Below, in pieces: positions 34,336 through 43,374 of a stretch of 64,000 nt of DNA. The notes beneath the pieces were generated by a model that saw only the letters and a list, made by a program, of their open reading frames with translations, did no database searches and had not been told where the DNA came from. The stretch lies in contig NZ_AP031575.1 of NCBI RefSeq assembly GCF_040436405.1, positions 248,001 to 312,000 on the forward strand, in the 5' to 3' direction. The position numbers were made by a program, and so were the translations under genes. Each line of letters opens with the position of its first letter. Position 1 is the stretch's first letter. This DNA comes from Marinomonas sp. THO17 (GTDB taxonomy: Bacteria > Pseudomonadota > Gammaproteobacteria > Pseudomonadales > Marinomonadaceae).

Positions 34336-36225
34336 ATGACGTTGCATCGTAAATTAATCTTAGCCAGTTGCTCTACACTGGTAGTGGCGGCTTGTGTCTT
34401 GGCGCTGATCTCCATCACTTCAATGCGTAATCAGATCCTAAATGATTTAGAGATCAGTATGCATCAGTATGGCGTGAGTAGTGCGAGTCGAATTAGCAGC
34501 TGGTTGGAGGGCAAGCAACAAGTAGTGCTGTCTATGAAAAAAATCATAGAAAGTGATCCTACGGATGATCAAGCCATTGTCGATGCTTTAATTCAAGGTA
34601 AGATTGCTGGTGATTTTATTAGTGTTTTGTATGGTACAGATCAGGGAGACGCTTACCGTGTAAATGGTAAGAATACAAAAGCAGGTTATGATGTAAAAGC
34701 TCGTGACTGGTATCAAGTGGGAGCAAATTCTAATGCTCCTACCATTACCGAACCTTTTTTTGCTGCGACTTCTAAAGTGTTTATTTTGTCAGCGGTGGAT
34801 CAAGTTCAATCTGATGGTAAATTTTTGGGTGTAGTAACGGCCAATGTTGCCTTAACAGGTATCAATGAAGTGGTATCCAGTTTAAAAGCGCCAGGCAATG
34901 GTTTGGCTTTTATTGTGTCTGATTCAGGCAATATTATTTCTTACCCAGATGGTAGTTTAAATAACAAGCCGTTGGAAGAACTGCAGTCGGAACTGAATTT
35001 AGCGCAAATCCAAGAAAATATTCGTACCGAGGCTTTAGACGAAGTCAGTGTTAATGATGCTGATTATTTGATGTCGTCTGTACGTATCGAGGGGACTGAG
35101 TGGTCCATGGTGTCATTGGGCAATAAATCTATTTTATTGGCTCCTATTCAAAAGCTAATGTTATATCAAATCATTACAGTTATTGTGTTGATTGTAGTAT
35201 CGACAGTGATATTGAGTTTGTTAATTCGTTATTTACTGACTGACTTGCTAAAAGTATCAACTGCTCTAGAGGATATTGCTCAAGGCGATGGTGATTTGAC
35301 TGTTACGATTGATACGAAAAGCCAAGATGAAGTGGGTAAACTGGCCAATAATTTCAATGCCTTTGTGTTGAAGTTGAGAGACATTATTAAGAATATAGAT
35401 GAGTTAAGTAATATTCTATTTGAGCAGTCTCAAAGCAGTGCTCAATCCGTTGCTGAAAGTACCAAGCGATTGAACCGTCAGCAGGATGAAATGGTATCGG
35501 TTGTGGCGGCAGTTGAACAAATGACAACGGCAACACAGGAAATTGCTACCAATGCTGAACAAACAGCGTCACAGGCCAATGATACGGTAGAAGTCAGTAG
35601 CAGTGGTCAAGCTCTTGCTAAAACCAGTTTGTCCTCTATCAATCAGTTGGCGCAAGAAGTAACTTTGGCAACAGAAGTAATCACCGAATTGAATCAACAA
35701 GGCGATAAAATCAATTCGATTGTTTCCACAATCAGCGATATCGCAGAACAGACCAACTTATTAGCGTTGAATGCTGCCATCGAAGCAGCACGAGCGGGAG
35801 AACAAGGTCGAGGTTTTGCTGTAGTGGCAGATGAAGTGCGTGTGTTGTCACAGCGTACTCATACTTCTACTGAAGAAATTTCTTCTATGATTTCCAGTTT
35901 ACAAACCACAACTGCAAAAGCAGTAGATGTGATGGCTTTGTGTCATAAGTTGGCTTCTACTAGTGTGGAGGATACGGAAAAATCAGGTAGTAGCTTTGTG
36001 GAAATCGCAAAATCTATTGATATGATTAATGGCATGACAGCGCAGATTGCTACGGCGGCGGAAGAGCAGACCAGTGTGATCAGTGAGATAGGCCAAAATA
36101 CCTATGCCATTCGCGAAGTGTCCACTCAATTACAAGATGAAATGGGCGAGGGATTAGCGCAAGCCAATAAACTTAAAGAACTGGCAGAAAACCTGAGAGG
36201 CCAAGTAGATAAGTTTAAATTGTAG
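34336..36225 (+). CDS. Methyl-accepting chemotaxis protein with dCache-type sensor
   Basis: A 629-residue chemoreceptor. First membrane helix about 10-30 ([19 protein letters not shown]), a periplasmic double-Cache domain (about 35-270), including [12 protein letters not shown], and second helix about 277-300 follow. Then come HAMP (about 300-355) and a cytoplasmic helical bundle with tip [33 protein letters not shown]-type sequence (about 470-500). The RxWY part of the amino-acid dCache motif is visible, but the later Tyr/Asp ligands are replaced (EPFFAATS), so the ligand may not be an amino acid. It lacks the C-terminal CheR/CheB-tethering pentapeptide. I start it at ATG 34336 after GAGGT; in-frame TTG at 34243 is upstream. 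Confidence 0.93.
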   Translation: MTLHRKLILASCSTLVVAACVLALISITSMRNQILNDLEISMHQYGVSSASRISSWLEGKQQVVLSMKKIIESDPTDDQAIVDALIQGKIAGDFISVLYGTDQGDAYRVNGKNTKAGYDVKARDWYQVGANSNAPTITEPFFAATSKVFILSAVDQVQSDGKFLGVVTANVALTGINEVVSSLKAPGNGLAFIVSDSGNIISYPDGSLNNKPLEELQSELNLAQIQENIRTEALDEVSVNDADYLMSSVRIEGTEWSMVSLGNKSILLAPIQKLMLYQIITVIVLIVVSTVILSLLIRYLLTDLLKVSTALEDIAQGDGDLTVTIDTKSQDEVGKLANNFNAFVLKLRDIIKNIDELSNILFEQSQSSAQSVAESTKRLNRQQDEMVSVVAAVEQMTTATQEIATNAEQTASQANDTVEVSSSGQALAKTSLSSINQLAQEVTLATEVITELNQQGDKINSIVSTISDIAEQTNLLALNAAIEAARAGEQGRGFAVVADEVRVLSQRTHTSTEEISSMISSLQTTTAKAVDVMALCHKLASTSVEDTEKSGSSFVEIAKSIDMINGMTAQIATAAEEQTSVISEIGQNTYAIREVSTQLQDEMGEGLAQANKLKELAENLRGQVDKFKL

Positions 36226-36283
36226 TTTGGGTGTAATGGACATGCGATAGCATGTTTACTATTTTAGGATGGGACATCTGATC

Positions 36284-36319
36284 AAAAAAAACGGGCCAGT
36301 TTGATTGCCCGTTTTTTTT
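36284..36319 (+). terminator. Terminator of the chemoreceptor gene
   Basis: AAAAAAACGGGC and GCCCGTTTTTTT pair around an 11-base loop, with a long T run. Confidence 0.85.
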
Positions 36320-36375
36320 ATCCTTTATAAGTGTATTTTGACTATATGTCTTTAGTGTAAATGCACTGACTCTAT

Positions 36376-36416
36376 GTAAAAGAAAACCCTCTGACAAGGA
36401 ATTTGTCAGAGGGTTT
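36376..36416 (-). terminator. Terminator of the TonB-dependent receptor gene
   Basis: A 14-bp perfect stem AAACCCTCTGACAA/TTGTCAGAGGGTTT lies 28 bases beyond the receptor stop, followed on the minus strand by TCTTTT. Confidence 0.8.
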
Positions 36417-36443
36417 AGGTGTTATGACATTTCGATTAGCTAC

Positions 36444-38348
36444 TTAGAAAGAAGCATCTAATGCAACCCAGTATTCGCGTCCGTGATCAACAAAGCCGTA
36501 TTCTTCGTCGGTAAACTCTTCATCTAGGAAGTTGTTCATACCAAGACTGACTCTCAAATGTTTGTTGATAGTGTAGTTAGCACCTAAGTCTACTAATTTG
36601 TAAGAAGGAGTTGGATCTTCTTCTTCATTGGTTTCACCATAATAGGTGCAGCTGGTCCATACTTTCAGCTTATCATTCACAGACCAATTGACAGAGGCAG
36701 TAGCCATATGAAGCGGTATGCTGGTTAGCGGAGAGCCTTTGTCATCACCTGTCAGTATTTCTGAGTCTGTGTAGGTGTAGCTAAGAGAAGCTGATACAGC
36801 GTCTGTTAAGTAAGCTTTTCCAGAAATCTCTAGGCCTTTGGTTTCAGCTTCGTCAACATTATACCAGCCTCGGTCCCTTGTACCTACTCCACTTGGGCAT
36901 TCAATTTCTGCTTCAGAACAGTTTCCATTCTCGATTTTATCTTCGAAGTGATTATTAAACACAGTAATACTAGCTAATAGTTTATCATTTTCAAAAATAG
37001 CGCTGATTTCTGTATTAACAGAGGACTCTGGTTTTAAGCTTGCATTACCATATGTTGTTGCATTGTCTGATCGGATTGCCCAATCTTCGGACAATTGTCT
37101 TAATTTGGGGGCTTTATAGCCTGTGGATACGCCACCTTTTAAAGTTAGCGTTTCTGTAGCAGAAAAGACACCATATATCTTCGGGCTCAAATGGTTTTTG
37201 AAATTCTCATTTTTGTCGGCGCGTAAACCTGTGATTAATGAGAATTGATCTGTCATATACCACTCATCTTCTGCAAATAGAGATAATTGGTTGTTGGATA
37301 GCTCAGTTAGGCCGCTAGAAGAAAGGTTATCTTCGTCTTTAAGTTGTGCATCATTATAGCTACCACCAACGGATGTAATATGCTCTTCAGTTGGTAAAAT
37401 CCAAGTGCTACTTAAAAGAGTGTTTTGAATTTTTACTTCATTTGTTCGATTCAAGTCGTCTTTTAAGTTTTTGGTTGTATCAATTTGTATATAACTGGAG
37501 TCTGTAATTTGCCCATATTTACCTGAATGAGTTAAAGCAATGGATTCTTTTTCGTTTTCTTGTTCTTCATCATCCTCCTCAAATAGTCTTTTTTGATGAA
37601 TTTTAGTCAGATCAAGTCCGAAAGTATGGTTGTCGTTTGCTACTAAATTAAACTTAGCGTTCAAGTTGTTAATTTTTTTCTCTGGATTACCATCTTCAAT
37701 CTCATCGGCTTCTTGATCATAGTATCCAATGTTTATTTGAGCACTTAAAACGTCTTTTAGAATGGGGCCAGATAAAGAAACGGAGCTCTTTTTAGAATCA
37801 TTAAATTCACTACCTTCGGCTATTACAACTTCATGTCGAAGGGCACCAGTCCATTCATTACTGGTTTTCTTTGTAATTATGTTGATTACACCGCCAATTG
37901 CGCTTGAACCATATAGAGTAGACATCGGGCCACGAATGATTTCAATTCGCTCTATCATAGAAAGTGGTGGCATCCATTCTTGATCATAGCCATCAGCTCG
38001 TTTTGCTCTGGTTTCTCTGGAGGTTTGAGGACGTCCATCAATCATAAAGAGTGTGTAATCAGGTGCAAGCCCACGCATCTGAATGTTTGTTGAACCTGCT
38101 CCTGATGCTTGAGTGGCTCTAGCCAATTGAACCCCAGGCACGCTTTCGATGGCTTCTGCAAGGTCGCGATAAGCGCCTTTCTCGATGTCTTCTGCAGTAA
38201 TAACACTAATGGAAGCAGGCGCTTCTGTGGTTTCTTGCTCAAAACCAGAGGCAGTGATAACAAGGTTATCTAGTTGTTCTTCAGCAAGAGCGGCATTGGA
38301 AATGGCGACGGCCATAGCGGTGAACGTCAGTACACAGTTTTTTTTCAT
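36444..38348 (-). CDS. TonB-dependent outer-membrane receptor (probable siderophore receptor)
   Basis: A 634-residue receptor with a signal peptide (1-22, ending NAALA), TonB box-like DNLVITASG (about 26-34) and plug domain (about 40-160). The plug includes SVPGVQLARA, MRGLAPDYTLFMIDGRP and IEIIRGPMSTLYGSSAIGGVINIITKK. A beta-barrel follows and ends in the aromatic-rich YWVALDASF with a terminal Phe. The plug motifs resemble the FepA/CirA/IrgA group of catecholate siderophore receptors. A Fur-like box upstream supports iron control. An acidic, low-complexity loop (EEDDEEQENEKES, about 257-269) is noticeable. No TonB or siderophore genes are adjacent. Confidence 0.92.
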   Translation of the reverse strand: MKKNCVLTFTAMAVAISNAALAEEQLDNLVITASGFEQETTEAPASISVITAEDIEKGAYRDLAEAIESVPGVQLARATQASGAGSTNIQMRGLAPDYTLFMIDGRPQTSRETRAKRADGYDQEWMPPLSMIERIEIIRGPMSTLYGSSAIGGVINIITKKTSNEWTGALRHEVVIAEGSEFNDSKKSSVSLSGPILKDVLSAQINIGYYDQEADEIEDGNPEKKINNLNAKFNLVANDNHTFGLDLTKIHQKRLFEEDDEEQENEKESIALTHSGKYGQITDSSYIQIDTTKNLKDDLNRTNEVKIQNTLLSSTWILPTEEHITSVGGSYNDAQLKDEDNLSSSGLTELSNNQLSLFAEDEWYMTDQFSLITGLRADKNENFKNHLSPKIYGVFSATETLTLKGGVSTGYKAPKLRQLSEDWAIRSDNATTYGNASLKPESSVNTEISAIFENDKLLASITVFNNHFEDKIENGNCSEAEIECPSGVGTRDRGWYNVDEAETKGLEISGKAYLTDAVSASLSYTYTDSEILTGDDKGSPLTSIPLHMATASVNWSVNDKLKVWTSCTYYGETNEEEDPTPSYKLVDLGANYTINKHLRVSLGMNNFLDEEFTDEEYGFVDHGREYWVALDASF

Positions 38349-38395
38349 TATGAAAGAAACTCCAAGTATGGGTGTGGTGTTTTTTTGTTTAAATG

Positions 38396-38414
38396 TTAAT
38401 TGTTCTCATTATTG
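38396..38414 (-). promoter_or_regulatory. Fur-like box upstream of the TonB receptor
   Basis: The minus strand reads AATAATGAGAACAATTAAC, matching about 14 of 19 positions of the classical Fur box. It lies 47 bases before the receptor ATG. Scored by eye. Confidence 0.5.
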
Positions 38415-38574
38415 CATTAATTCCTATTTGGTTGTTGCAACATTGTGTTCCGCTTTGTGCAATGTATACAAATTACTGACATTAAAATGCTGTATTTAGG
38501 AAGACGTATTGCGAGATGAGTTCTGTTACTGTGCTAACATAGCAGCACAAATATCCAGTTTTTTGAGAAAAATC

Positions 38575-38904
38575 ATGTCATTGCCACCTTGCGTAAGTTG
38601 CCAATCTGAATACGTATATCAAGATCACATACTATTGATTTGTCCCGAATGTGGTTATGAATGGAATCCGGATGAGGAAGAGAGTGTTAAGCTAGTGGAC
38701 GCCAATGGTAACCTTTTGACAGAAGGTGACAAGGTAACGCTTATAAAAGACTTAAGAGTGAAAGGTCGTTCTCAAGTGTTGAAAATAGGCACGAAAGCCT
38801 TGGTTAGACGAATTAAAGACGCTAAAGATCATCAGTTGGACTGTCGTGTAGATGGGGCTGGTGAAATGTTTATTTCTGCACACTTTGTGAAGAAGTTGAA
38901 TTAG
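38575..38904 (+). CDS. PhnA/YjdM-family zinc-ribbon protein
   Basis: A 109-residue small protein. An N-terminal zinc ribbon (CVSCQSEYVYQDHILLICPECGYEW, two CxxC pairs, about 6-27) is followed by the PhnA domain (VKLVDANGNLLTEGDKVTLIKDLRVKG to the C-terminal VKKLN). The alternative name alkylphosphonate utilisation protein comes from map position in E. coli; a phosphonate role is not established and no phn genes are nearby. I start it at ATG 38575 after GAG; an in-frame start at 38509 would add 22 unrelated residues. Confidence 0.88.
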   Translation: MSLPPCVSCQSEYVYQDHILLICPECGYEWNPDEEESVKLVDANGNLLTEGDKVTLIKDLRVKGRSQVLKIGTKALVRRIKDAKDHQLDCRVDGAGEMFISAHFVKKLN

Positions 38905-39068
38905 ATTGAGTTTGATTTTCTTGACTTATTTTGATTTAAGCTAAGTTTTTAATCTGATTAGTGATTATGAAAATATCTTGCCGTATTCAGTTTATTTTTG
39001 TTAACATTTTCCCGTGATAGACGTTTAAGTTCTCTCATTGTTGCAAAGCGTTTGCATGAGGAATATAA

Positions 39069-39869
39069 GTGAAAAATGTTAGTTTTTTGATTGCTGATGA
39101 TAGTCCTTCTATACGATCGGTGGTGAAGAGTACTATTTATGATCAACTAGGAAGCCAAAGAATTTTATCTGCTGTCAATGGACTAACAGCCAAACTGATT
39201 TTACAGAAACAAGCCGTAGACATTATCATCTCGGATTTAGATATGCCTCATCTCGACGGCTTTCAATTGCTGTCATTTGTTCGTTCACATTCGAAATTGA
39301 AAGACACGCCTTTTATCATGATGACGTCGGAAGACAGCAAAGAATCTGTTGTTGATGCTATTCAGAAAGGTGTGACTCAGTATTTGGTGAAACCCTTTAC
39401 ATCAGAACGATTAGAAGAAGCTATTCGTCGTGCTTGGTATGGATCAGAACAAAGGCGTAGCGCACGTATTACGGATTTACCTCCTCATAGTCTAGAAGTG
39501 TCGTTTGACTTAGAAAAGTCAAAAAAAGGTTCAATCAAAAATCTGAGTAAAACTGGCATACTGATTGAGTTGCCTTATTCAGATGAAATTAAACTTTTTG
39601 CTAAATGTCGTGTTGCTTTTAAATTTTCCTTAGGTAAAAGGGGAACATTTAAAGTGACCGAGCTGGTTTATAACACGGTACGTATTGAAACAGCGGATTA
39701 TTCCACGTCATCTAATACCATGTGCCATGTCGCCGTAAATCTTGATGCGGATGCCAGCCAGCAGGAGAGTATTAATCAACTCACTGAGTTGATGGATATT
39801 CTTACCTTGGAAGGTGTAAAGCATGCCACGGTAGAGCAAGAACTTGAGTCACTTGATTTTGAAGATTAA
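39069..39869 (+). CDS. Response regulator with PilZ cyclic-di-GMP-binding domain
   Basis: A 266-residue two-domain protein. REC (1-122) has Asp56 in IIISDLDMPHLDG and Lys in YLVKPF. The PilZ domain (about 127-235) has the binding motifs RRSAR (about 128-132) and NLSKTG (about 158), fitting RxxxR and (D/N)xSxxG. It should therefore receive both a phosphoryl signal and cyclic-di-GMP, perhaps for motility or surface behaviour. The GTG start has RBS GAGGA eight bases before it. It stands alone; no dedicated kinase adjoins it. Confidence 0.9.
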   Translation: MKNVSFLIADDSPSIRSVVKSTIYDQLGSQRILSAVNGLTAKLILQKQAVDIIISDLDMPHLDGFQLLSFVRSHSKLKDTPFIMMTSEDSKESVVDAIQKGVTQYLVKPFTSERLEEAIRRAWYGSEQRRSARITDLPPHSLEVSFDLEKSKKGSIKNLSKTGILIELPYSDEIKLFAKCRVAFKFSLGKRGTFKVTELVYNTVRIETADYSTSSNTMCHVAVNLDADASQQESINQLTELMDILTLEGVKHATVEQELESLDFED

Positions 39870-39908
39870 CGAAGAGAACTGTAGCTAGTGCGCTGTTATT
39901 AATACAAG

Positions 39909-40346
39909 TTAGGGTAATGGCAAAGAATGTTGTTGAGCAATTTCCATAAATCGCTTTTTCACGTATTTCGGTAAGCTTGGTGGAATGATGAGTTCAGAGG
40001 AATCTGAGTCACCCACCTTGATTAACATGACCATACCCATAGTGAAATGAGGCTGGCATTTTACGCCGTAAAATCCGTTTACATCAAATTTCATTGTGAT
40101 TTCTTCATTGATTGCGCCAGTGATTGCTTTGGCTTGGCGTGGTTTCATGAAGCGAATAATCTGGGCATTGTGGCCCAGATCCACGGCTTTAAAGGTAACA
40201 GTATCTCCTAATTTTAGTTGCAAAAAACTTGGTTCGAACACCATGTAACCAAGTTCCCCCTGGTTTTTCATCTCTACCTGATAATCTTGTGCTGTTGCAT
40301 GAGAAATCATGAAAATGGATACGATAAAAAGTGATAAAAGTTGCAT
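39909..40346 (-). CDS. Pseudoazurin (type 1 copper protein)
   Basis: A 145-residue periplasmic blue copper protein. The signal peptide (1-19, ending ATA) is followed by QDYQVEMKNQGELGYMVFEPSF. Copper ligands are His59 (GHNAQ), Cys97, His100 and Met105 in KCQPHFTMGM, with the C-x2-H-x4-M spacing typical of pseudoazurin. It carries single electrons in the periplasm, classically to nitrite or nitrous-oxide reductases. No denitrification gene is in this window, so its partner here is unknown. It is convergent with the REC-PilZ gene. Confidence 0.93.
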   Translation of the reverse strand: MQLLSLFIVSIFMISHATAQDYQVEMKNQGELGYMVFEPSFLQLKLGDTVTFKAVDLGHNAQIIRFMKPRQAKAITGAINEEITMKFDVNGFYGVKCQPHFTMGMVMLIKVGDSDSSELIIPPSLPKYVKKRFMEIAQQHSLPLP

Positions 40347-40455
40347 ATCGACCTATCTATAGTTTTTATTGACTAGTTTGTTGAATTTAATTTTGTTGTT
40401 GTATTTAGTTCAGGTTCTTATCCTAGTATGGTCATAACATAATAGGGTGAAACTC

Positions 40456-40578
40456 ATGTTGAAAAAACTATTTACTCTGAGCTTAGCACAACAACAAAGT
40501 CTGGATATTGAGATGTGGCAAGGTTGGGATGCTTGGGTCAGTGTTGATTTCAGTGACTATGAAAGCCTTTCTCATTAA
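40456..40578 (+). CDS. Possible 40-residue small protein
   Basis: An ATG with a good ribosome site (AGGGTGA, five bases away) opens a 40-codon frame. The protein starts MLKKLFTLSLAQ and ends in an acidic, tryptophan-containing tail (MWQGWDAWVSVDFSDYESLSH). No membrane segment or family is recognised. The ZIP transporter gene begins 51 bases later on the same strand, so it could be a leader or a free-standing microprotein. Chance cannot be excluded at this length. Confidence 0.4.
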   Translation: MLKKLFTLSLAQQQSLDIEMWQGWDAWVSVDFSDYESLSH

Positions 40579-40629
40579 GCATTTTTTGCTAAAGTGTGAT
40601 GTGAAATAAAATGGATTTGAGGGATAAAA

Positions 40630-41346
40630 ATGACACCAATGCAGTGGGCTTTGATTCTCACTTTAATGGCAGGAATGGCTATGCCATTTGGAGCCATCAT
40701 TGCACACTTTTTACAGATTAAACCTCGTTGGTTAGAAAAAGAAATCTTGCATGGTATTACCGCATTTGGCGGTGGTGCCTTATTATCTGCAGTATCACTA
40801 GTTCTAGTACCTGAAGGGATTAAACACTTTAATGCTGTGCAATCTGCGAGTTTGTTTTTATTAGGCGGTGTGATTTTTATGCTCTTGGATTACCGTTTAT
40901 CCAAAAGTGGCTCATCCATGAGTCAGCTGATTGCCATGTTGTCTGATTTTATTCCTGAATCTTTAGCCCTTGGAGCGGCAGTGGCAGTAGGGCGAAAAGA
41001 CGCTATGTTAATTACCTTGTTAATTATTATGCAGAATTTGCCTGAAGGTTTTAACGCTTTTCGTGAGATACGGCAAAGTCGCCAATTTAGTGTGAAAACA
41101 GTGATTGGTATTTTTCTTTTACTGGCATTAACCGGGCCAATTGCAGGCATGGCTGCGTACATCTGGTTATCTGAATGGCATGGTATGATTTCTGGCATCA
41201 TGCTGTTTTCTGCCGGTGGTATTTTATACATTGTGTTTCAAGACATAGCACCACAAGCGGTTCTTGCAAAACATTGGGGACCTCCACTCGGGGCTGTTTT
41301 GGGTTTTGCTCTAGGTCTTATTGGTTATGTTATGGTGAACCAATAA
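40630..41346 (+). CDS. ZIP-family divalent metal transporter
   Basis: A 238-residue inner-membrane protein with about seven to eight membrane helices. LSDFIPESLALGAAV (about 105-119) and IMQNLPEGFNAFREI (about 137-151) are the two amphipathic ZIP helices with the metal-binding Pro-Glu motifs. The usual histidine (HxxPEG) is replaced by Ile or Leu next to PE(S/G). This is unusual for zinc-type ZIPs and may change metal preference. The ribosome site GAGGGA is seven bases before ATG. Confidence 0.85.
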   Translation: MTPMQWALILTLMAGMAMPFGAIIAHFLQIKPRWLEKEILHGITAFGGGALLSAVSLVLVPEGIKHFNAVQSASLFLLGGVIFMLLDYRLSKSGSSMSQLIAMLSDFIPESLALGAAVAVGRKDAMLITLLIIMQNLPEGFNAFREIRQSRQFSVKTVIGIFLLLALTGPIAGMAAYIWLSEWHGMISGIMLFSAGGILYIVFQDIAPQAVLAKHWGPPLGAVLGFALGLIGYVMVNQ

Positions 41347-41484
41347 TCTGACCGTTTTTTAGCTTGTGCGTCTCTCATTTCAAATTTCATCTTGTCTGTA
41401 AAACCCATATTCGTTCTTTCAGTTTGTTAGTAAAAATGAATTCTTTTTTTAGATAAAAAGTGATTATTTATGCTTAGTATAAAT

Positions 41485-41496
41485 AATGTATACATT
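41485..41496. promoter_or_regulatory. Candidate GntR-family operator upstream of benE
   Basis: The perfect 12-bp palindrome AATGTATACATT lies 69 bases before the benE start. A TGTATACA core is common for FadR/VanR-type GntR regulators, one of which is encoded just after benE. The remaining 218-bp gap shows no terminator for the ZIP gene. Confidence 0.45.
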
Positions 41497-41564
41497 TTTT
41501 TGTGTTGTCCGATTATAGTGGTTCATAGTAAGCGATTTGCTGGATGTAAAATAAGGTGGACAAG

Positions 41565-42734
41565 ATGCTGGTATCAATATTAAAGGACGTTAGCTTGAGT
41601 GCTGTGGTCGCTGGATTTGTAGCTGTATTGATTGGTTTTGCTAGCTCGGTAGCCATTGTCTTTCAAGCGGCACAAGCAGCAGGAGCGAGCGAAGCCATTG
41701 TGGTGTCATGGATTATGGCATTGGGTCTAGGCATGGGGGCTAGCTGTTTTTGCCTCTCTTTATGGTTTCGTGCTCCTGTTATTACGGCTTGGTCCACGCC
41801 AGGGGCGGCTTTATTAACGACAAGCTTGGCTGGTTATTCCTATCCAGAGGCCATTGGCGTGTTTATTTTTGCTGGAACTTTGACGCTTATCGTCGGCGTA
41901 TCAGGATGGTTCGATCGTTTGATGAACTGGGTACCATTACCTATAGCCTGTGCCATGTTAGCGGGGGTGTTGTTTCAGTTTGGTATAAGCATTTTTACTG
42001 CTATGCAAGGGGATATTTGGCTAGTAGGGATTATGCTGTTGGCCTACTTAGTTAGTAAACAATGGTTACCGAGATACGCTGTTCTTGGTGTGCTTTTGGT
42101 AGGTGTGATGATGGTGGTAGGTCGTTCTAATCAGGCTATTTTTACAGGAATCCCGCTTACTATTGGACATCCTATTTGGGTGTGGCCCGAATGGAACGTT
42201 AGTGCTTTGATCGGTATTGGTATTCCTTTGTTTATCGTTACCATGACATCTCAGAATATTCCTGGTGTGGCTGTATTGCGAAGCAGTGGTTATCAAACTC
42301 CTGTGTCACCTTTGATTAGCTCAACCGGTTTGGCTTCTATATTTCTAGCACCGCTGGGCGGCTTCGCTTTTAACCTAGCGGCTATTACTGCGGCGATTTG
42401 TGCTGGTGATGAATGCCATAAGAATCCAGCAAAGCGATATATTGCTGGCCTTTCAGCAGGTGTGTTCTATGCTATAGCGGGTTTGGCTGGGGCATCGGTG
42501 GTTGGTTTATTTACTGTTTTTCCGGCGAGCATGATAGCGGCTTTGGCGGGTATTGCTTTGCTAGGTACGATTGGTACAAATTTAAAAGTCGCAATGCAGG
42601 AAGATAGGTATCGCGAAGCGGCTTTAGTTACTTTTTTAGTTACCGTTTCCGGAGCGTCTTTTTTTGGTGTGGCTTCGGCGTTTTGGGGAATCTTATTAGG
42701 GATTGCATGTCTGTTAGTCAATAAATGTCGTTAA
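41565..42734 (+). CDS. benE: BenE-family (benzoate/H+ symporter-like) membrane transporter
   Basis: A 389-residue membrane protein with about 12 hydrophobic segments. SLSAVVAGFVAVLIGFASSVAIVFQAA at the start, APVITAWSTPGAALL (about 65-79), MTSQNIPGVAVLRSSGY (about 225-241) and LAPLGGFAFNLAAITAAICAGDECH (about 260-284) are typical of BenE. The name comes from Acinetobacter, where it adjoins benzoate genes. No aromatic-degradation gene lies here, so the substrate is open. AAGGTGG is correctly spaced for ATG 41565; an upstream in-frame GTG at 41556 lies within that site. The next gene is its probable regulator. Confidence 0.9.
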   Translation: MLVSILKDVSLSAVVAGFVAVLIGFASSVAIVFQAAQAAGASEAIVVSWIMALGLGMGASCFCLSLWFRAPVITAWSTPGAALLTTSLAGYSYPEAIGVFIFAGTLTLIVGVSGWFDRLMNWVPLPIACAMLAGVLFQFGISIFTAMQGDIWLVGIMLLAYLVSKQWLPRYAVLGVLLVGVMMVVGRSNQAIFTGIPLTIGHPIWVWPEWNVSALIGIGIPLFIVTMTSQNIPGVAVLRSSGYQTPVSPLISSTGLASIFLAPLGGFAFNLAAITAAICAGDECHKNPAKRYIAGLSAGVFYAIAGLAGASVVGLFTVFPASMIAALAGIALLGTIGTNLKVAMQEDRYREAALVTFLVTVSGASFFGVASAFWGILLGIACLLVNKCR

Positions 42735-42747
42735 TTAAGGTGGTTTA

Positions 42748-43374
42748 ATGGATTTAGTCGCCGTCATAAAAGAAGATATATTGCACCAGCGCTTACCGAC
42801 AGGAGTGCCATTAAGGCAAAGTGTGTTGTCAGAACAATATGCTGTCAGTCGTATACCGGTGCGAGATGCTTTACTGAAACTCAAAGGAGAAGGGTGGTTA
42901 GTCGCGCATGGCAAAGCTGGGGTGATGATTCCTGAGTTGAATTGGCAAGAGGCGGAGGAGCTTGCTTGGATGCGGGCCAAACTGGAAGTATTAGCACTTG
43001 AGCTGGCTTGGTCAAAGTTAACAGTCGAGCATCTTTCAAGTGCTCATTCTTATTTGGATAAACTGGAACAAAAAAATTTGCCTTTAATGACGCGAGGCGA
43101 TTTGAACTGGTCTTTCCATAGTGCTATTTACGAGGCTTGCCAACGGAATACTTTATTGAGAAATATAGCCTCTCTTAATCAGCAAGCCAGTCGATATTTG
43201 GGTTTTCAATTTGGTCCATTGGACTATCACCAACATAGTCAGCAGGAGCATAGGGACTGGTTGGATTGCATTAAGCGAGAGGATAAAACAAGTGCCATAG
43301 TTTTGCTTGAGAAGCATATTTTAGCGGCGGGACAACGACTCTCTGAACATTTAAAGAGAAGCGTAGAAGATTAA
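42748..43374 (+). CDS. GntR-family (FCD domain) transcriptional regulator
   Basis: A 208-residue regulator. The N-terminal winged helix (GVPLRQSVLSEQYAVSRIPVRDALLKLKGEGWLV, about 19-52) is followed by an all-helical FadR-type C-terminal FCD domain (about 70-205). The metal- or acid-binding histidines are plausible in NWSFHSAIYEA, QQEHRDW and LEKHILAAG. It follows benE by 13 bases with RBS AAGGTGG, so they are co-transcribed and it probably controls benE through the palindrome at 41485. Such regulators usually sense small organic acids. The stop overlaps the convergent kinase gene stop by four bases. Confidence 0.9.
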   Translation: MDLVAVIKEDILHQRLPTGVPLRQSVLSEQYAVSRIPVRDALLKLKGEGWLVAHGKAGVMIPELNWQEAEELAWMRAKLEVLALELAWSKLTVEHLSSAHSYLDKLEQKNLPLMTRGDLNWSFHSAIYEACQRNTLLRNIASLNQQASRYLGFQFGPLDYHQHSQQEHRDWLDCIKREDKTSAIVLLEKHILAAGQRLSEHLKRSVED

